A stretch of 64,000 nucleotides of DNA from Pseudomonas sp. ACN8 (GTDB lineage: Bacteria; Pseudomonadota; Gammaproteobacteria; Pseudomonadales; Pseudomonadaceae). Location: positions 1-64,000 of the forward strand of contig NZ_MRCS01000009.1 of NCBI RefSeq assembly GCF_002303925.1, read 5' to 3'. A program made the position numbers and the translations under genes. The notes beneath the pieces are model-generated. The model saw nothing but the letters and a program-made list of their open reading frames with translations, was not told the DNA's origin and ran no database searches. Positions 17,105 through 24,888 of the stretch are shown piece after piece (within the stretch, counting starts at the first letter, position 1; each line of letters opens with the position of its first letter).

Positions 17105-18025
17105 ATGAACCGTAACGATCTGCGTCGCGTCGACATGAACCTGCTGGTGATTTTCGAAGCCTTGATGTTCGAAAAGAACCTGACCCGTGTCGCGGAAAAA
17201 CTGTTCATGGGCCAACCGGCGGTGAGCGCCGCGCTGGGGCGTCTGCGGGATCTGTTCGACGACCCCTTGTTGCTGCGCAACGGTCGCGGCATGGAACCGA
17301 CGGCGCGGGCGCTGGCGATTCTCAAGGAACTGCAACCGGCCATGGATACCATTTCCGGCGCGGTCAGCCGGGCCAAGGAGTTCGATCCGGCGACCAGTTG
17401 CGATGTGTTCCGCGTCGGGCTGTCGGACGATGCCGAGTTCGGTTTGTTTCCGCCATTGCTGCGTCAATTGCAGGAAGAGGCGCCGGGGATTGTCGTGGTC
17501 GTGCGGCGGGCCAATTATCTGTTGATGCCGGCGCTGCTGGCGTCGGGAGAGATCTCGGTGGGCGTGAGTTACACCACGGATCTGCCGGCCAATGCCAAGC
17601 GCAAGAAGCTGCGCGATATTCCCTGCAAAGTGCTGCGCGGCGACACCCGGCCGGGGACGCTGACCCTGGATGAGTACTGCGAGCGGCCCCATGCGATGGT
17701 GTCGTTCTCGGGGGACTTGAGCGGCAATATCGACCTGGATCTGGCGAAGGTCGGGCGTAGTCGTCGTGTGGTGCTGGGGGTGCCGCAGTTCAGTGGGTTG
17801 CGGGCGTTGCTCGCCGGGACCGAGATGATTGCCACCGTGCCCGATTATGCGGCGTGTGCGTTGGTTGAGGGGTGTGGGTTGCGGGCCGAGGATCCGCCGT
17901 TCGAGATCGAGGCGGCGCAGTTGTCGATGGCCTGGAGTGGGGTGCATGACAATGATCCGGCGGAGCGGTGGTTGCGGTCGCGGATCAGTCAGTTCATGTC
18001 TGTGGCTTTGGATATTCCCTCCTGA
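17105..18025 (+). CDS. LysR-family regulator (NodD/SyrM-like branch)
   Basis: A 306-residue LysR protein. The opening DLRRVDMNLLVIFEALMFEK with NLTRVAEKLFMGQPAVSAAL is typical of the branch that includes LeuO, NodD and PA-type MexT-like proteins. A substrate-binding domain follows (FRVGLSDDAEFGLFPPLLRQ). The ATG at 17105 is preceded by AAGGAA. It may control the MBL hydrolase just upstream, although tandem orientation makes this less certain than a divergent pair. Confidence 0.9.
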   Translation: MNRNDLRRVDMNLLVIFEALMFEKNLTRVAEKLFMGQPAVSAALGRLRDLFDDPLLLRNGRGMEPTARALAILKELQPAMDTISGAVSRAKEFDPATSCDVFRVGLSDDAEFGLFPPLLRQLQEEAPGIVVVVRRANYLLMPALLASGEISVGVSYTTDLPANAKRKKLRDIPCKVLRGDTRPGTLTLDEYCERPHAMVSFSGDLSGNIDLDLAKVGRSRRVVLGVPQFSGLRALLAGTEMIATVPDYAACALVEGCGLRAEDPPFEIEAAQLSMAWSGVHDNDPAERWLRSRISQFMSVALDIPS

Positions 18026-18057
18026 CTGAGTACATATCCGTTTCTGCGGTAACGGCG

Positions 18058-18260
18058 GCTGGCGGTTTCGCCCTTACGGCGAGTCCCTTTTGGCAAACGC
18101 CCCAAAAGGAACCAAAAGGTCTCGCCCCTTACGTACGGCCCCTCGCTGAGGCTCGGCGTTCCTTCGCTGCGGTATTCATCCGGGGGCATTGCCCTCCGGT
18201 CGGCTTCGCTTCGACCTACATGCAATGAGTTCGACTGCGTCGAACGGCGCTGCGCGCCAA
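18058..18260. repeat. pseudomonad intergenic repeat element, copy 1
   Basis: The stretch beginning GGTTTCGCCCTTACGGCGAG and continuing through CAAACGCCCCAAAAGGAACC has an inverted, diverged counterpart at about 41745-41840. It ends in a G+C-rich tail (CTTCGCTGCGG, CCCTCCGGTCGGC). The short frames across it are not convincing genes. Confidence 0.6.
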
Positions 18261-18393
18261 TCCCCGGATAAACACCTCCACTCAGCCTTCCGAGGGGGCG
18301 GGTGGATCAAGATCAAGAGCTGCAGGCGAGCTAACGCTCGGCCTGATGAGTGGTGAGAAGCGGCGCGGTGTACGCGCTCTGTCTTTGCTCTTC

Positions 18394-18625
18394 TGTAGGA
18401 GCGAGCTTGCTCGCGATGGCGGCCTGCCAGCCGACCAATCTCTCACAGACATACGCTGATCCACTGTAGGAGCGGGCTTGAACGCGAAGGCGGCGGGCCA
18501 GCCAACCAATCTCTCACAGACAAACGCTGATCCACTGTAGGAGCGAGCCTGCTCGCGATAGCGGTGGACCAGTCAACGCCAATGCCGGATGTAATGCCGC
18601 CATCGCGAGCAAGCTCGCTCCCATA
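18394..18625. repeat. tandem REP array (three direct units and a closing inverted unit)
   Basis: Units starting TGTAGGAGCG recur at 18394, 18465 and 18536, exactly 71 bp apart, with near-identical spacers (GCCAGCC, CCAATCTCTCACAGACA). The middle unit is decayed (GCTTGAACGCGAAGG). An inverted unit closes the array at 18601-18625. Confidence 0.88.
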
Positions 18626-18659
18626 GGGAATACGCAGTGTTCCGACAGCGCTGTTTAAA

Positions 18660-18982
18660 AGCCGTCAGCCTCTATTCCTGAAAGCTACGCCGCCTTGCGT
18701 CGTTGCCTACAACTACGCCAGAATCCGCCGGCTTGTGAGTCTTGTACCCGGTCTTTATCGTTTCCCTGTCGCTGCAAATTCAGCGACCGGGTTTAGCGAC
18801 CCGACCAGGTATAAGCGCAACAAGGCTCCAGTCTGCAATTTTCGACATGGTGGCTGTGCGCGGGAGGCCTTCGGGTCTGCCGGGTCTTATACCTCCCGGT
18901 TCGCTAACCTGCGTACAGCTGCCACCCTTACTTGTTTAGCGACGGGTTTTGGTGGTTTCACCAGGTATAAAGGAGCTCCGCC
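18660..18982 (+). promoter_or_regulatory. structured leader of the DUF6124 gene
   Basis: This non-coding stretch has several hairpins: GTCGCTG-N6-CAGCGAC (18768-18787), CGGGT-N6-ACCCG (18788-18803) and CGGGAGG paired with CCTCCCG (18861-18897). A motif TTTAGCGAC followed by ACCAGGTATAA occurs at 18792-18814 and again at 18935-18970, with an inverted version at about 18887-18907. The last copy leads directly into the ribosome-binding site AAAGGAG. It looks like a 5' UTR or regulatory RNA rather than plain promoter DNA. Confidence 0.5.
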
Positions 18983-19342
18983 ATGTTCAAACCAACCCCC
19001 AATCCCCCGCAATCCGACGACGTTTCCCCCTACGACTCGCTCGACTCCAGAAAGCTCCACGAAGCCGCCGACCGCGCGCTGGATCACTACCTGAACCCCG
19101 CAAAAGACCCGGCTCCATCGCACAAACCCAGCACGATGTTTGTCATCGCCCCCGACATCAACACTGAAACGCTATTGGCCCACGCCTGCGAATCCCTGGC
19201 CTCGGCCAGCATCATGGCCAGTGACCTTGCGGGGTTTCTGCAAAGTCCTCATCGCAATGCGCTGCTGGGCATTGCGCAGATCATCATGTTGGGCGAGTTG
19301 GCGGTGAATCGCGCGCTGGATAATCTCGATCCGCAAGGCTAA
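18983..19342 (+). CDS. DUF6124/DUF3077-like small protein
   Basis: A 119-residue soluble protein (MFKPTPNPP, then LDSRKLHEAADRALDHYLNP and TETLLAHACESLASASIMAS). This family is found in multiple copies per genome in Pseudomonas and has no known function; the C-terminal half is predicted to be helical. The start follows AAAGGAG. The gene is preceded by a long structured leader and followed by a REPIN. Confidence 0.82.
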   Translation: MFKPTPNPPQSDDVSPYDSLDSRKLHEAADRALDHYLNPAKDPAPSHKPSTMFVIAPDINTETLLAHACESLASASIMASDLAGFLQSPHRNALLGIAQIIMLGELAVNRALDNLDPQG

Positions 19343-19370
19343 CCGAGTAACCGCAAGCAACGAGTAACCC

Positions 19371-19450
19371 TGTGGGAGCTTGCTCGCGATGGCTGCATCA
19401 CATTCAGCATGGATGTCGACTGACCCACCGCAATCGCGAGCAAGCTCCCA
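19371..19450. repeat. REPIN, short-arm variant
   Basis: TGTGGGAGCTTGCTCGCGATGG and its inverted complement; compared with the other copies, each arm lacks the GCGA after GGGA. The matching loss in both arms keeps the hairpin paired. Confidence 0.88.
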
Positions 19451-19592
19451 AAGGGTTCCATGCCGTTTGGCCACTCTCGGTCTTCCCGCAAACAGAGCAC
19501 GTACATTCAATTTTTCCTCCCCCCGTCCCGGCACTATCGAATCCAGTCCCGGCGCATCGACGCCGGTGGTTTTTCATTTGTGCGGGTAGGCC

Positions 19593-20009
19593 ATGGACGC
19601 TTCGCGACGCGATGATCGGGCGCAAGACTGGGGGCTGCTGTTCCTGCGGGTCAGCGGCAGTTTGTTCCTGTTGTGGGTGCATGGTTTGCCCAAGCTGCTG
19701 CACTACAGCGCCGAGCTGCAAAACATCGAAGACCCTTTCCAGCTGGGCGCGAACCTGACGCTGCTGCTGGCGATTTTCGCCGAGGTGGTGTGCCCGCTGC
19801 TGATCGTCGCCGGGTTGCTGGCGCGTCTGGCGTGTTTGCCTATTCTGTTTCTGCTGTGGGTGTCGATGTTGGTCGTGCATCCGCAGTGGACGCTCTTCGA
19901 GGGCCAGTTCGGCTGGCTGTTGCTGATCGTGTTCACCAGCATTTTCATCGCCGGGCCGGGACGGCTGGCGCTCAATGTCCGTTTCGCCGGAGCCTTGCGT
20001 TATGTCTGA
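19593..20009 (+). CDS. DoxX-family membrane protein
   Basis: A 138-residue inner-membrane protein with four hydrophobic segments and the DoxX signature (LLFLRVSGSLFLLWVHGLPK, LLLAIFAEVVCPLLIVAGL). DoxX-type proteins are quinone- or thiol-linked membrane proteins of poorly defined role. Its stop overlaps the start of the next gene by eight bases, so it heads a tightly coupled operon with the monooxygenase-like and amidohydrolase genes. Confidence 0.88.
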   Translation: MDASRRDDRAQDWGLLFLRVSGSLFLLWVHGLPKLLHYSAELQNIEDPFQLGANLTLLLAIFAEVVCPLLIVAGLLARLACLPILFLLWVSMLVVHPQWTLFEGQFGWLLLIVFTSIFIAGPGRLALNVRFAGALRYV

Positions 20010-20610
20010 ATCCAATCGCCGTGAGCCGGCAAGTCCCGGGCCTGATGAGGTGGTGACCCTGATCGTCAAGCACCGGGTCAAGGCCGGTTTCGAAGTGCCT
20101 TATGAAGCCTGGCTGCGCAACATCGTCAAGGTGGCCGCGCAGAACGTCGGGCACCTGGGCGTGGATGTGGTACGTGGCAAGAATGCCGGCCTGGACACCT
20201 ACACCTGCGTGCTGCGCTTTTGCTCGACCGAGGCGATGCAGAACTGGCTCGACTCACCGCAGCGCCAACAACTGGTCAACGAAGCCGCGCCGATGCTCGC
20301 CGATGGCGACCAGACCGAAGTCAATCCGGTCAACGAGTTCTGGTTCTCGCCTCAGGCCGAGGCCGGTACGCCACCGCCGCGCTGGAAGCAGGCCGTGGTG
20401 ACGCTGCTGGTAATCCTGCCGCACACCTTGCTGGTGCCGCTGCTCTGGGGGCCGCTGCTACAGCTCAACGCCTTGCTCTCCAATTACGTGGTGGCCACCT
20501 TCCTGATCACCCTGACCATCGTGTTGTCGGTGGTTTACCTCTTCATGCCCATGGCGACGCGTCTGTTCGCGCCCTGGCTGTCTCCCTCAACATTGCACGA
20601 GGAACCGTGA
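20002..20610 (+). CDS. antibiotic biosynthesis monooxygenase-like domain with C-terminal membrane segments
   Basis: A 202-residue protein. Residues 10-110 resemble an ABM ferredoxin-like domain (VVTLIVKHRVKAGFEVPYEA, LDTYTCVLRFCSTEAMQNWL), and residues 130-190 contain two strongly hydrophobic segments, so the domain is anchored to the membrane. Proteins of this shape are usually annotated as antibiotic biosynthesis monooxygenases without a known substrate. It overlaps DoxX by eight bases at the 5' end and its TGA stop shares a base with the ATG of the amidohydrolase. Confidence 0.85.
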   Translation: MSESNRREPASPGPDEVVTLIVKHRVKAGFEVPYEAWLRNIVKVAAQNVGHLGVDVVRGKNAGLDTYTCVLRFCSTEAMQNWLDSPQRQQLVNEAAPMLADGDQTEVNPVNEFWFSPQAEAGTPPPRWKQAVVTLLVILPHTLLVPLLWGPLLQLNALLSNYVVATFLITLTIVLSVVYLFMPMATRLFAPWLSPSTLHEEP

Positions 20611-22448
20611 TGAACGCCGATCTGATTCTGTTCAATGGTCAATTCCATACCGTTGACCGCGAAAAACCGCTCGCCAGCGCCGTGGCGATCAGCGACGGGC
20701 GTTTTGTGGCGGTCGGCAGCGATGCCGAAGCCATGGCCCTGCGGGGTTCCGGCACCCAAGTGATCGACCTCAAGGGCCGCTGCGTGATCCCCGGGCTCAA
20801 CGACTCGCACTTGCACCTGATCCGTGGCGGCTTGAACTACAACCTGGAACTGCGCTGGGAAGGCGTGCCGTCCCTGGCCGATGCCTTGCGCATGCTCAAG
20901 GATCAGGCTGACCGCACGCCGACACCGCAGTGGGTGCGGGTGGTCGGTGGCTGGAACGAATTCCAGTTTGCCGAAAAGCGCATGCCGACCCTGGCGGAGC
21001 TCAATCAGGCGGCACCGGACACGCCGGTGTTCGTGCTGCACCTGTACGACCGCGCCTTGCTCAACCGTGCCGCGTTGCGTGTCGCCGGCTACACCCGCGA
21101 CACGCCGAACCCGCCGGGTGGCGAGATCGTGCGTGACGCCAACGGCGAGCCGACCGGCATGCTGGTGGCGCGGCCCAACGCGATGATTCTGTATTCGACC
21201 CTGGCCAAGGGGCCGAAGCTGCCGCTGGAGTATCAGGTCAACTCGACCCGTCAGTTCATGCGTGAACTCAATCGCCTGGGCCTGACCAGTGCCATCGATG
21301 CCGGCGGCGGTTTCCAGAATTACCCGGACGATTACCAGGTGATCGAGCAGTTGGCGAAAGACGAGCAACTGACCGTGCGCATCGCCTACAACCTGTTCAC
21401 CCAGAAGCCCAAGGAAGAGTTGACCGACTTCAAGAACTGGACCGGCAGCGTGAAGCTGCACCAGGGCGACGATTTCCTGCGGCACAACGGCGCCGGGGAA
21501 ATGCTGGTGTTCTCGGCGGCGGACTTCGAAGACTTCCTCGAACCGCGCCCGGACCTGCCGCAAACCATGGAAGCCGAGCTGGAACCGGTGGTGCGCCATC
21601 TGGTCGAGCAACGCTGGCCGTTCCGTTTGCACGCCACCTACAACGAATCCATCAGCCGCATGCTCGATGTGTTCGAGAAGGTCAACCGCGACATTCCGTT
21701 CAATGGCCTGCCATGGTTTTTCGACCACGCCGAAACCATCACCCCGCAGAACATCGAGCGGGTGAGGGCACTGGGTGGCGGCATTGCGATCCAGGATCGC
21801 ATGGCGTTCCAGGGGGAATATTTCGTCGAGCGTTACGGCGCGAAAGCGGCCGAAGCCACGCCACCGATCAAACGCATGCTGGCCGAGGGCGTACCGGTGG
21901 GCGCCGGTACCGACGCGACGCGGGTGTCGAGCTACAACCCGTGGACCTCGTTGTACTGGATGGTCAGCGGTCGCACCGTCGGCGGCATGGAGTTGCACGC
22001 CGAAGGCCTTTCACGCCTGACGGCGCTGGAACTGTTCACCCACGGCAGCGCCTGGTTCTCGTCGGAGCAAGGCAAGAAGGGCCAGATCAAGGTCGGGCAA
22101 CTGGCCGACGTCGCGGCCCTCAGCGCGGATTTTTTCAGCGTCGATGAAGAGGCCATCAAGTGGATCGAATCGGTGTTGACCGTGGTCGGCGGCAAGGTGG
22201 TGTACGGCGCCGGTGACTTCGAGAAGCTCGGGCCGGCCAGTGTGCCGGTACTGCCGGACTGGTCGCCGGTGGTGAAGGTGCCGGGCCACTGGCGTCCGAC
22301 CTCGCCAATGCAGGCCCAGGTTCACCATTGCAGCGGTCCGTGTGCGGTGCATTCCCACAGTCATGAACGGGCGCGTCTGTCGAACGCGCCGGTCAGCGAT
22401 TTCGCCGGTTTCTGGGGCGCCTTTGGCTGCTCGTGTTTTGCCTTCTGA
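20610..22448 (+). CDS. amidohydrolase family protein (YtcJ-like)
   Basis: A 612-residue metal-dependent amidohydrolase of the YtcJ type. The first metal motif is DSHLHLIRGG near residue 68, and the C-terminal GAGTDATRVSSYNPWTSLYW segment and the LADVAALSADFF ending are typical. An unusual Cys/His-rich tail (VHHCSGPCAVHSHSHERAR and a final CSCFAF) extends beyond the usual end and could bind metal. The start at 20610 overlaps the upstream stop (TGATG). The frame continues upstream only as a shadow of the preceding gene. Confidence 0.88.
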   Translation: MNADLILFNGQFHTVDREKPLASAVAISDGRFVAVGSDAEAMALRGSGTQVIDLKGRCVIPGLNDSHLHLIRGGLNYNLELRWEGVPSLADALRMLKDQADRTPTPQWVRVVGGWNEFQFAEKRMPTLAELNQAAPDTPVFVLHLYDRALLNRAALRVAGYTRDTPNPPGGEIVRDANGEPTGMLVARPNAMILYSTLAKGPKLPLEYQVNSTRQFMRELNRLGLTSAIDAGGGFQNYPDDYQVIEQLAKDEQLTVRIAYNLFTQKPKEELTDFKNWTGSVKLHQGDDFLRHNGAGEMLVFSAADFEDFLEPRPDLPQTMEAELEPVVRHLVEQRWPFRLHATYNESISRMLDVFEKVNRDIPFNGLPWFFDHAETITPQNIERVRALGGGIAIQDRMAFQGEYFVERYGAKAAEATPPIKRMLAEGVPVGAGTDATRVSSYNPWTSLYWMVSGRTVGGMELHAEGLSRLTALELFTHGSAWFSSEQGKKGQIKVGQLADVAALSADFFSVDEEAIKWIESVLTVVGGKVVYGAGDFEKLGPASVPVLPDWSPVVKVPGHWRPTSPMQAQVHHCSGPCAVHSHSHERARLSNAPVSDFAGFWGAFGCSCFAF

Positions 22449-22461
22449 CGAATTCAAAAAA

Positions 22462-22486
22462 AGCGCCGGCCCAACCGGTCGGCGCT
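22462..22486. terminator. intergenic hairpin after the amidohydrolase gene
   Basis: AGCGCCG pairs with CGGCGCT around an 11-base loop, preceded by a run of A. There is no T-run on the plus strand, so it may attenuate rather than end transcription into the isochorismatase gene. Confidence 0.45.
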
Positions 22487-22518
22487 GACTGCGACAACCA
22501 TCCATCAAGGAGTTTCCA

Positions 22519-23145
22519 ATGAGCAACGTTCCGTACAAACGCCTGAACAAAGACGATGCCGTGGTTTTGCTGGTCGACCACCAGACCGGTCTGATTTCGC
22601 TGGTACAGGATTTCTCGCCCAACGAGTTCAAGAACAACGTGCTGGCGCTGGGCGACATCGCCAAGTTCTTCAAACTGCCGACCATCCTCACCACCAGTTT
22701 CGACAGCGGTCCGAACGGTCCGATTGTGCCGGAGCTGAAGGCGCAGTTCCCGGACGCGCCGTTCATTGCACGCCCGGGCCAGATCAACGCCTGGGACAAC
22801 GAAGACTTCGTCAAGGCGATCAAGGCCACCGGTCGCAAGCAACTGATCATCGCCGGTGTGGTAACCGACGTGTGTGTGGCGTTCCCGACCCTGTCGGCCA
22901 TTGCCGAAGGCTTTGAAGTGTTTGTAGTGACCGACGCTTCCGGCACCTTCAACACCACCGTGCAACAAGCCGCCTGGGCACGCATGTCGGCCGCCGGTGC
23001 GCACCTGCTGAACTGGTTCTCCGTGGCCTGCGAGCTGCAAGGTGACTGGCGCAACGACATGGAAGGCCTGGCCAACCTGCTGTCCGAGCGCTTGCCGAAC
23101 TATCGCAACCTGATCAACAGCTACACAAAGTTCACGGCCAAGTAA
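22519..23145 (+). CDS. isochorismatase-family hydrolase (YcaC-like)
   Basis: A 208-residue cysteine hydrolase. The family triad is visible as Asp in VVLLVDHQTGL, a lysine in the middle and the cysteine in GVVTDVCVAFPTLSA. Length and sequence match YcaC, a homo-octameric hydrolase of unknown substrate. The start follows AAGGAG. It is 70 bp downstream of the amidohydrolase and ends next to a REPIN. Confidence 0.93.
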   Translation: MSNVPYKRLNKDDAVVLLVDHQTGLISLVQDFSPNEFKNNVLALGDIAKFFKLPTILTTSFDSGPNGPIVPELKAQFPDAPFIARPGQINAWDNEDFVKAIKATGRKQLIIAGVVTDVCVAFPTLSAIAEGFEVFVVTDASGTFNTTVQQAAWARMSAAGAHLLNWFSVACELQGDWRNDMEGLANLLSERLPNYRNLINSYTKFTAK

Positions 23146-23157
23146 GTACGCTGCACT

Positions 23158-23247
23158 TGTAGGAGCGAGCCTGCTCGCGATTGCGGTCTGCCATTCAATA
23201 TCGATGCTGGCTGATCCACCGCTATCGCGAGCAAGCTCGCTCCTACA
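23158..23247. repeat. REPIN
   Basis: Opens TGTAGGAGCGAGCCTGCTCG and closes with the inverted unit CGAGCAAGCTCGCTCCTACA; it lies between the convergent isochorismatase and MscS-like genes. Confidence 0.93.
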
Positions 23248-23268
23248 AGGTTTTGTGTGAACCGTTGA

Positions 23269-24696
23269 TCAACGCTTTTGCAACCAACTCAAAAACCCAC
23301 CTTTCCTGACCGCCACCGGCTTGGCCATCAACGCCATGCGGCTGTTCTGCTGGCGCACCGCCTGCAGCTTGTTCAACGCCCGGTCGACTTCCCGTCGTTG
23401 CACCATGCAACTGCGGGTCAGGGATTTGTCGAGACGGTAGATGATGCTTGAGGTCATGGCGGTGAACCGTGCCTGGGACGGTGTGTCGGCGAGGATGCTT
23501 TGTTCGCCCATGACTTCACTCGGCCCCATGCGCCCGGCTTCGATCTGCGTGCCGCCGTCGGGGACAGTGGCGCTGACCACGCCGGTGGCGATGACGAACA
23601 GGCTGTCTGGCACTTCATCCAGATCCAGCACCACCTCACCGGCCGCGTATTGCTGCGCCACCATGTTCTGGGCCAGTCGATCACGTTCCTCTGCGCTCAG
23701 GGAGCGGAAGATTTTCACTTCATCGAGCAAGGCCCGTGCACGGGTCGACGGCTCGATCACGCCATCGGGTTGCCGGGAAATGCCTGCCGCTTCGAGGTGC
23801 CGATGGGCCAGGTCGAACAGTTGATTGCGCACTTCGCCCTTTTTGCCCAATTCGGCGATGAAGCCACTGGCCACGTATTCGGACATGGTTTCGCCGGCCT
23901 CCTTGAGCACGGCTTTCGGCGGTGGATCGAGCAGCAGGCTGCTGCTGCCCTGAAGGGTGCGGTCCAGCGCATCGAGTACCCGGCGCGGGCGGATGTGGTT
24001 GGGCACCAGAATGCTGATCGACACGCCGTGCACATTGAACGGGCGGCTGAGGTTGACGATCTTTGCCTTGGCCGCCACCGAGTTGGGCACCACCGCCGTG
24101 CTGCCGGCGCTGGTCAGCAGGTGGGTGGCACGCCAGTCGATGTCCAGCACCTTGCCTTCAATGCCGTCGATGGAAACCCGGTCATCGACCTGGTACGGCT
24201 TGGTGGTGTTGAGCACGATGCCGGAGAACACGTCGCTCAAGGTGCTCTGCAATGCCAGGCCCACCACGATGGCGACAACGCCGGAGGTCGCCAGCAAACC
24301 TTTCACCGGCAGCTCCAGCACGTAGCCGGCGGCGGCGACCACGGCAATCAGGAACACCAGTGCGCCGATGACATCCTGCAACAGCCGGCCGCTGTGGCCG
24401 ATGCGCCGCATCAGGGCCAGACCGATCACTTCGGTGAGCACCCGCGCGGTGTACAGCCACCAGAGAATCCCCAGTGCCGTGGCCCCCAGTTGCGCCACGG
24501 GATCATCGGCAAACAACGGCGCCTGCAACGGGCTGACGCCGGCGTTGATGAGCACTGCGCTGAACAGCACAAACAGCGCCAGGCGCACGCCGACCCGGCT
24601 GACGCGATGCTTGAATGGCGCGAGGTGCCAGAGCAGGGCGTCGATGGCCAGCAGCAGGGTGCTCAGGGAGAGCAGGTGACCGAGGAGAAAGGACAT
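23269..24696 (-). CDS. MscS-type channel with C-terminal cyclic-nucleotide-binding domain
   Basis: About 475 residues. Four hydrophobic segments lie in residues 1-165, the last being the pore helix and Sm-like beta domain (GLLATSGVVAIVVGLALQST, LSDVFSGIVL). From about residue 340 there is a cNMP-binding domain (IFRSLSAEERDRLAQNMV, DSLFVIATGVVSATV, EVMGEQSILADTPSQARFTA). This is the architecture of bacterial cyclic-nucleotide-gated (bCNG) channels, a branch of the MscS superfamily with little mechanosensitivity. The ATG at 24696 lies seven bases after GGAG, whereas the ATG at 24702 lies one base after it. Confidence 0.9.
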   Translation of the reverse strand: MSFLLGHLLSLSTLLLAIDALLWHLAPFKHRVSRVGVRLALFVLFSAVLINAGVSPLQAPLFADDPVAQLGATALGILWWLYTARVLTEVIGLALMRRIGHSGRLLQDVIGALVFLIAVVAAAGYVLELPVKGLLATSGVVAIVVGLALQSTLSDVFSGIVLNTTKPYQVDDRVSIDGIEGKVLDIDWRATHLLTSAGSTAVVPNSVAAKAKIVNLSRPFNVHGVSISILVPNHIRPRRVLDALDRTLQGSSSLLLDPPPKAVLKEAGETMSEYVASGFIAELGKKGEVRNQLFDLAHRHLEAAGISRQPDGVIEPSTRARALLDEVKIFRSLSAEERDRLAQNMVAQQYAAGEVVLDLDEVPDSLFVIATGVVSATVPDGGTQIEAGRMGPSEVMGEQSILADTPSQARFTAMTSSIIYRLDKSLTRSCMVQRREVDRALNKLQAVRQQNSRMALMAKPVAVRKGGFLSWLQKR

Positions 24697-24760
24697 GGGC
24701 ATGCTCCGGTAGAAATGAGGTCGCGCAGGTGGAGAGTGTTTTTGTGGCAAGGGAGCTTTT

Positions 24761-24850
24761 TGTGGGAGCGAGCCTGCTCGCGAAAGCGGAGGATCAGTCA
24801 ACTTCAATGCTGGATGTGATACCGCCATCGCGAGCAAGCTCGGTCCCACA
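24761..24850. repeat. REPIN
   Basis: TGTGGGAGCGAGCCTGCTCG and an inverted unit with one substitution (CTCGGTCCC); located upstream of the bCNG channel gene and downstream of the esterase terminator. Confidence 0.92.
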
Positions 24851-24851
24851 G

Positions 24852-24882
24852 AAAAGCCCTTCACCAGTGTGTGGTGAAGGGC
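24852..24882 (-). terminator. Rho-independent terminator of the esterase gene
   Basis: GCCCTTCACCA and its perfect 11-bp complement enclose a five-base loop, followed on the minus strand by CTTTTC. It lies just after the stop of the minus-strand esterase. Confidence 0.88.
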
Positions 24883-24888
24883 ATGGAC

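Noticed and set aside
17968..18228. Short frames in both strands after the LysR gene
   Set aside because: They read through the intergenic repeat at 18058 and have no ribosome-binding site.
23500..24819. 439-residue plus-strand frame opposite the bCNG channel
   Set aside because: Shadow of a gene with clear MscS and cNMP domains.
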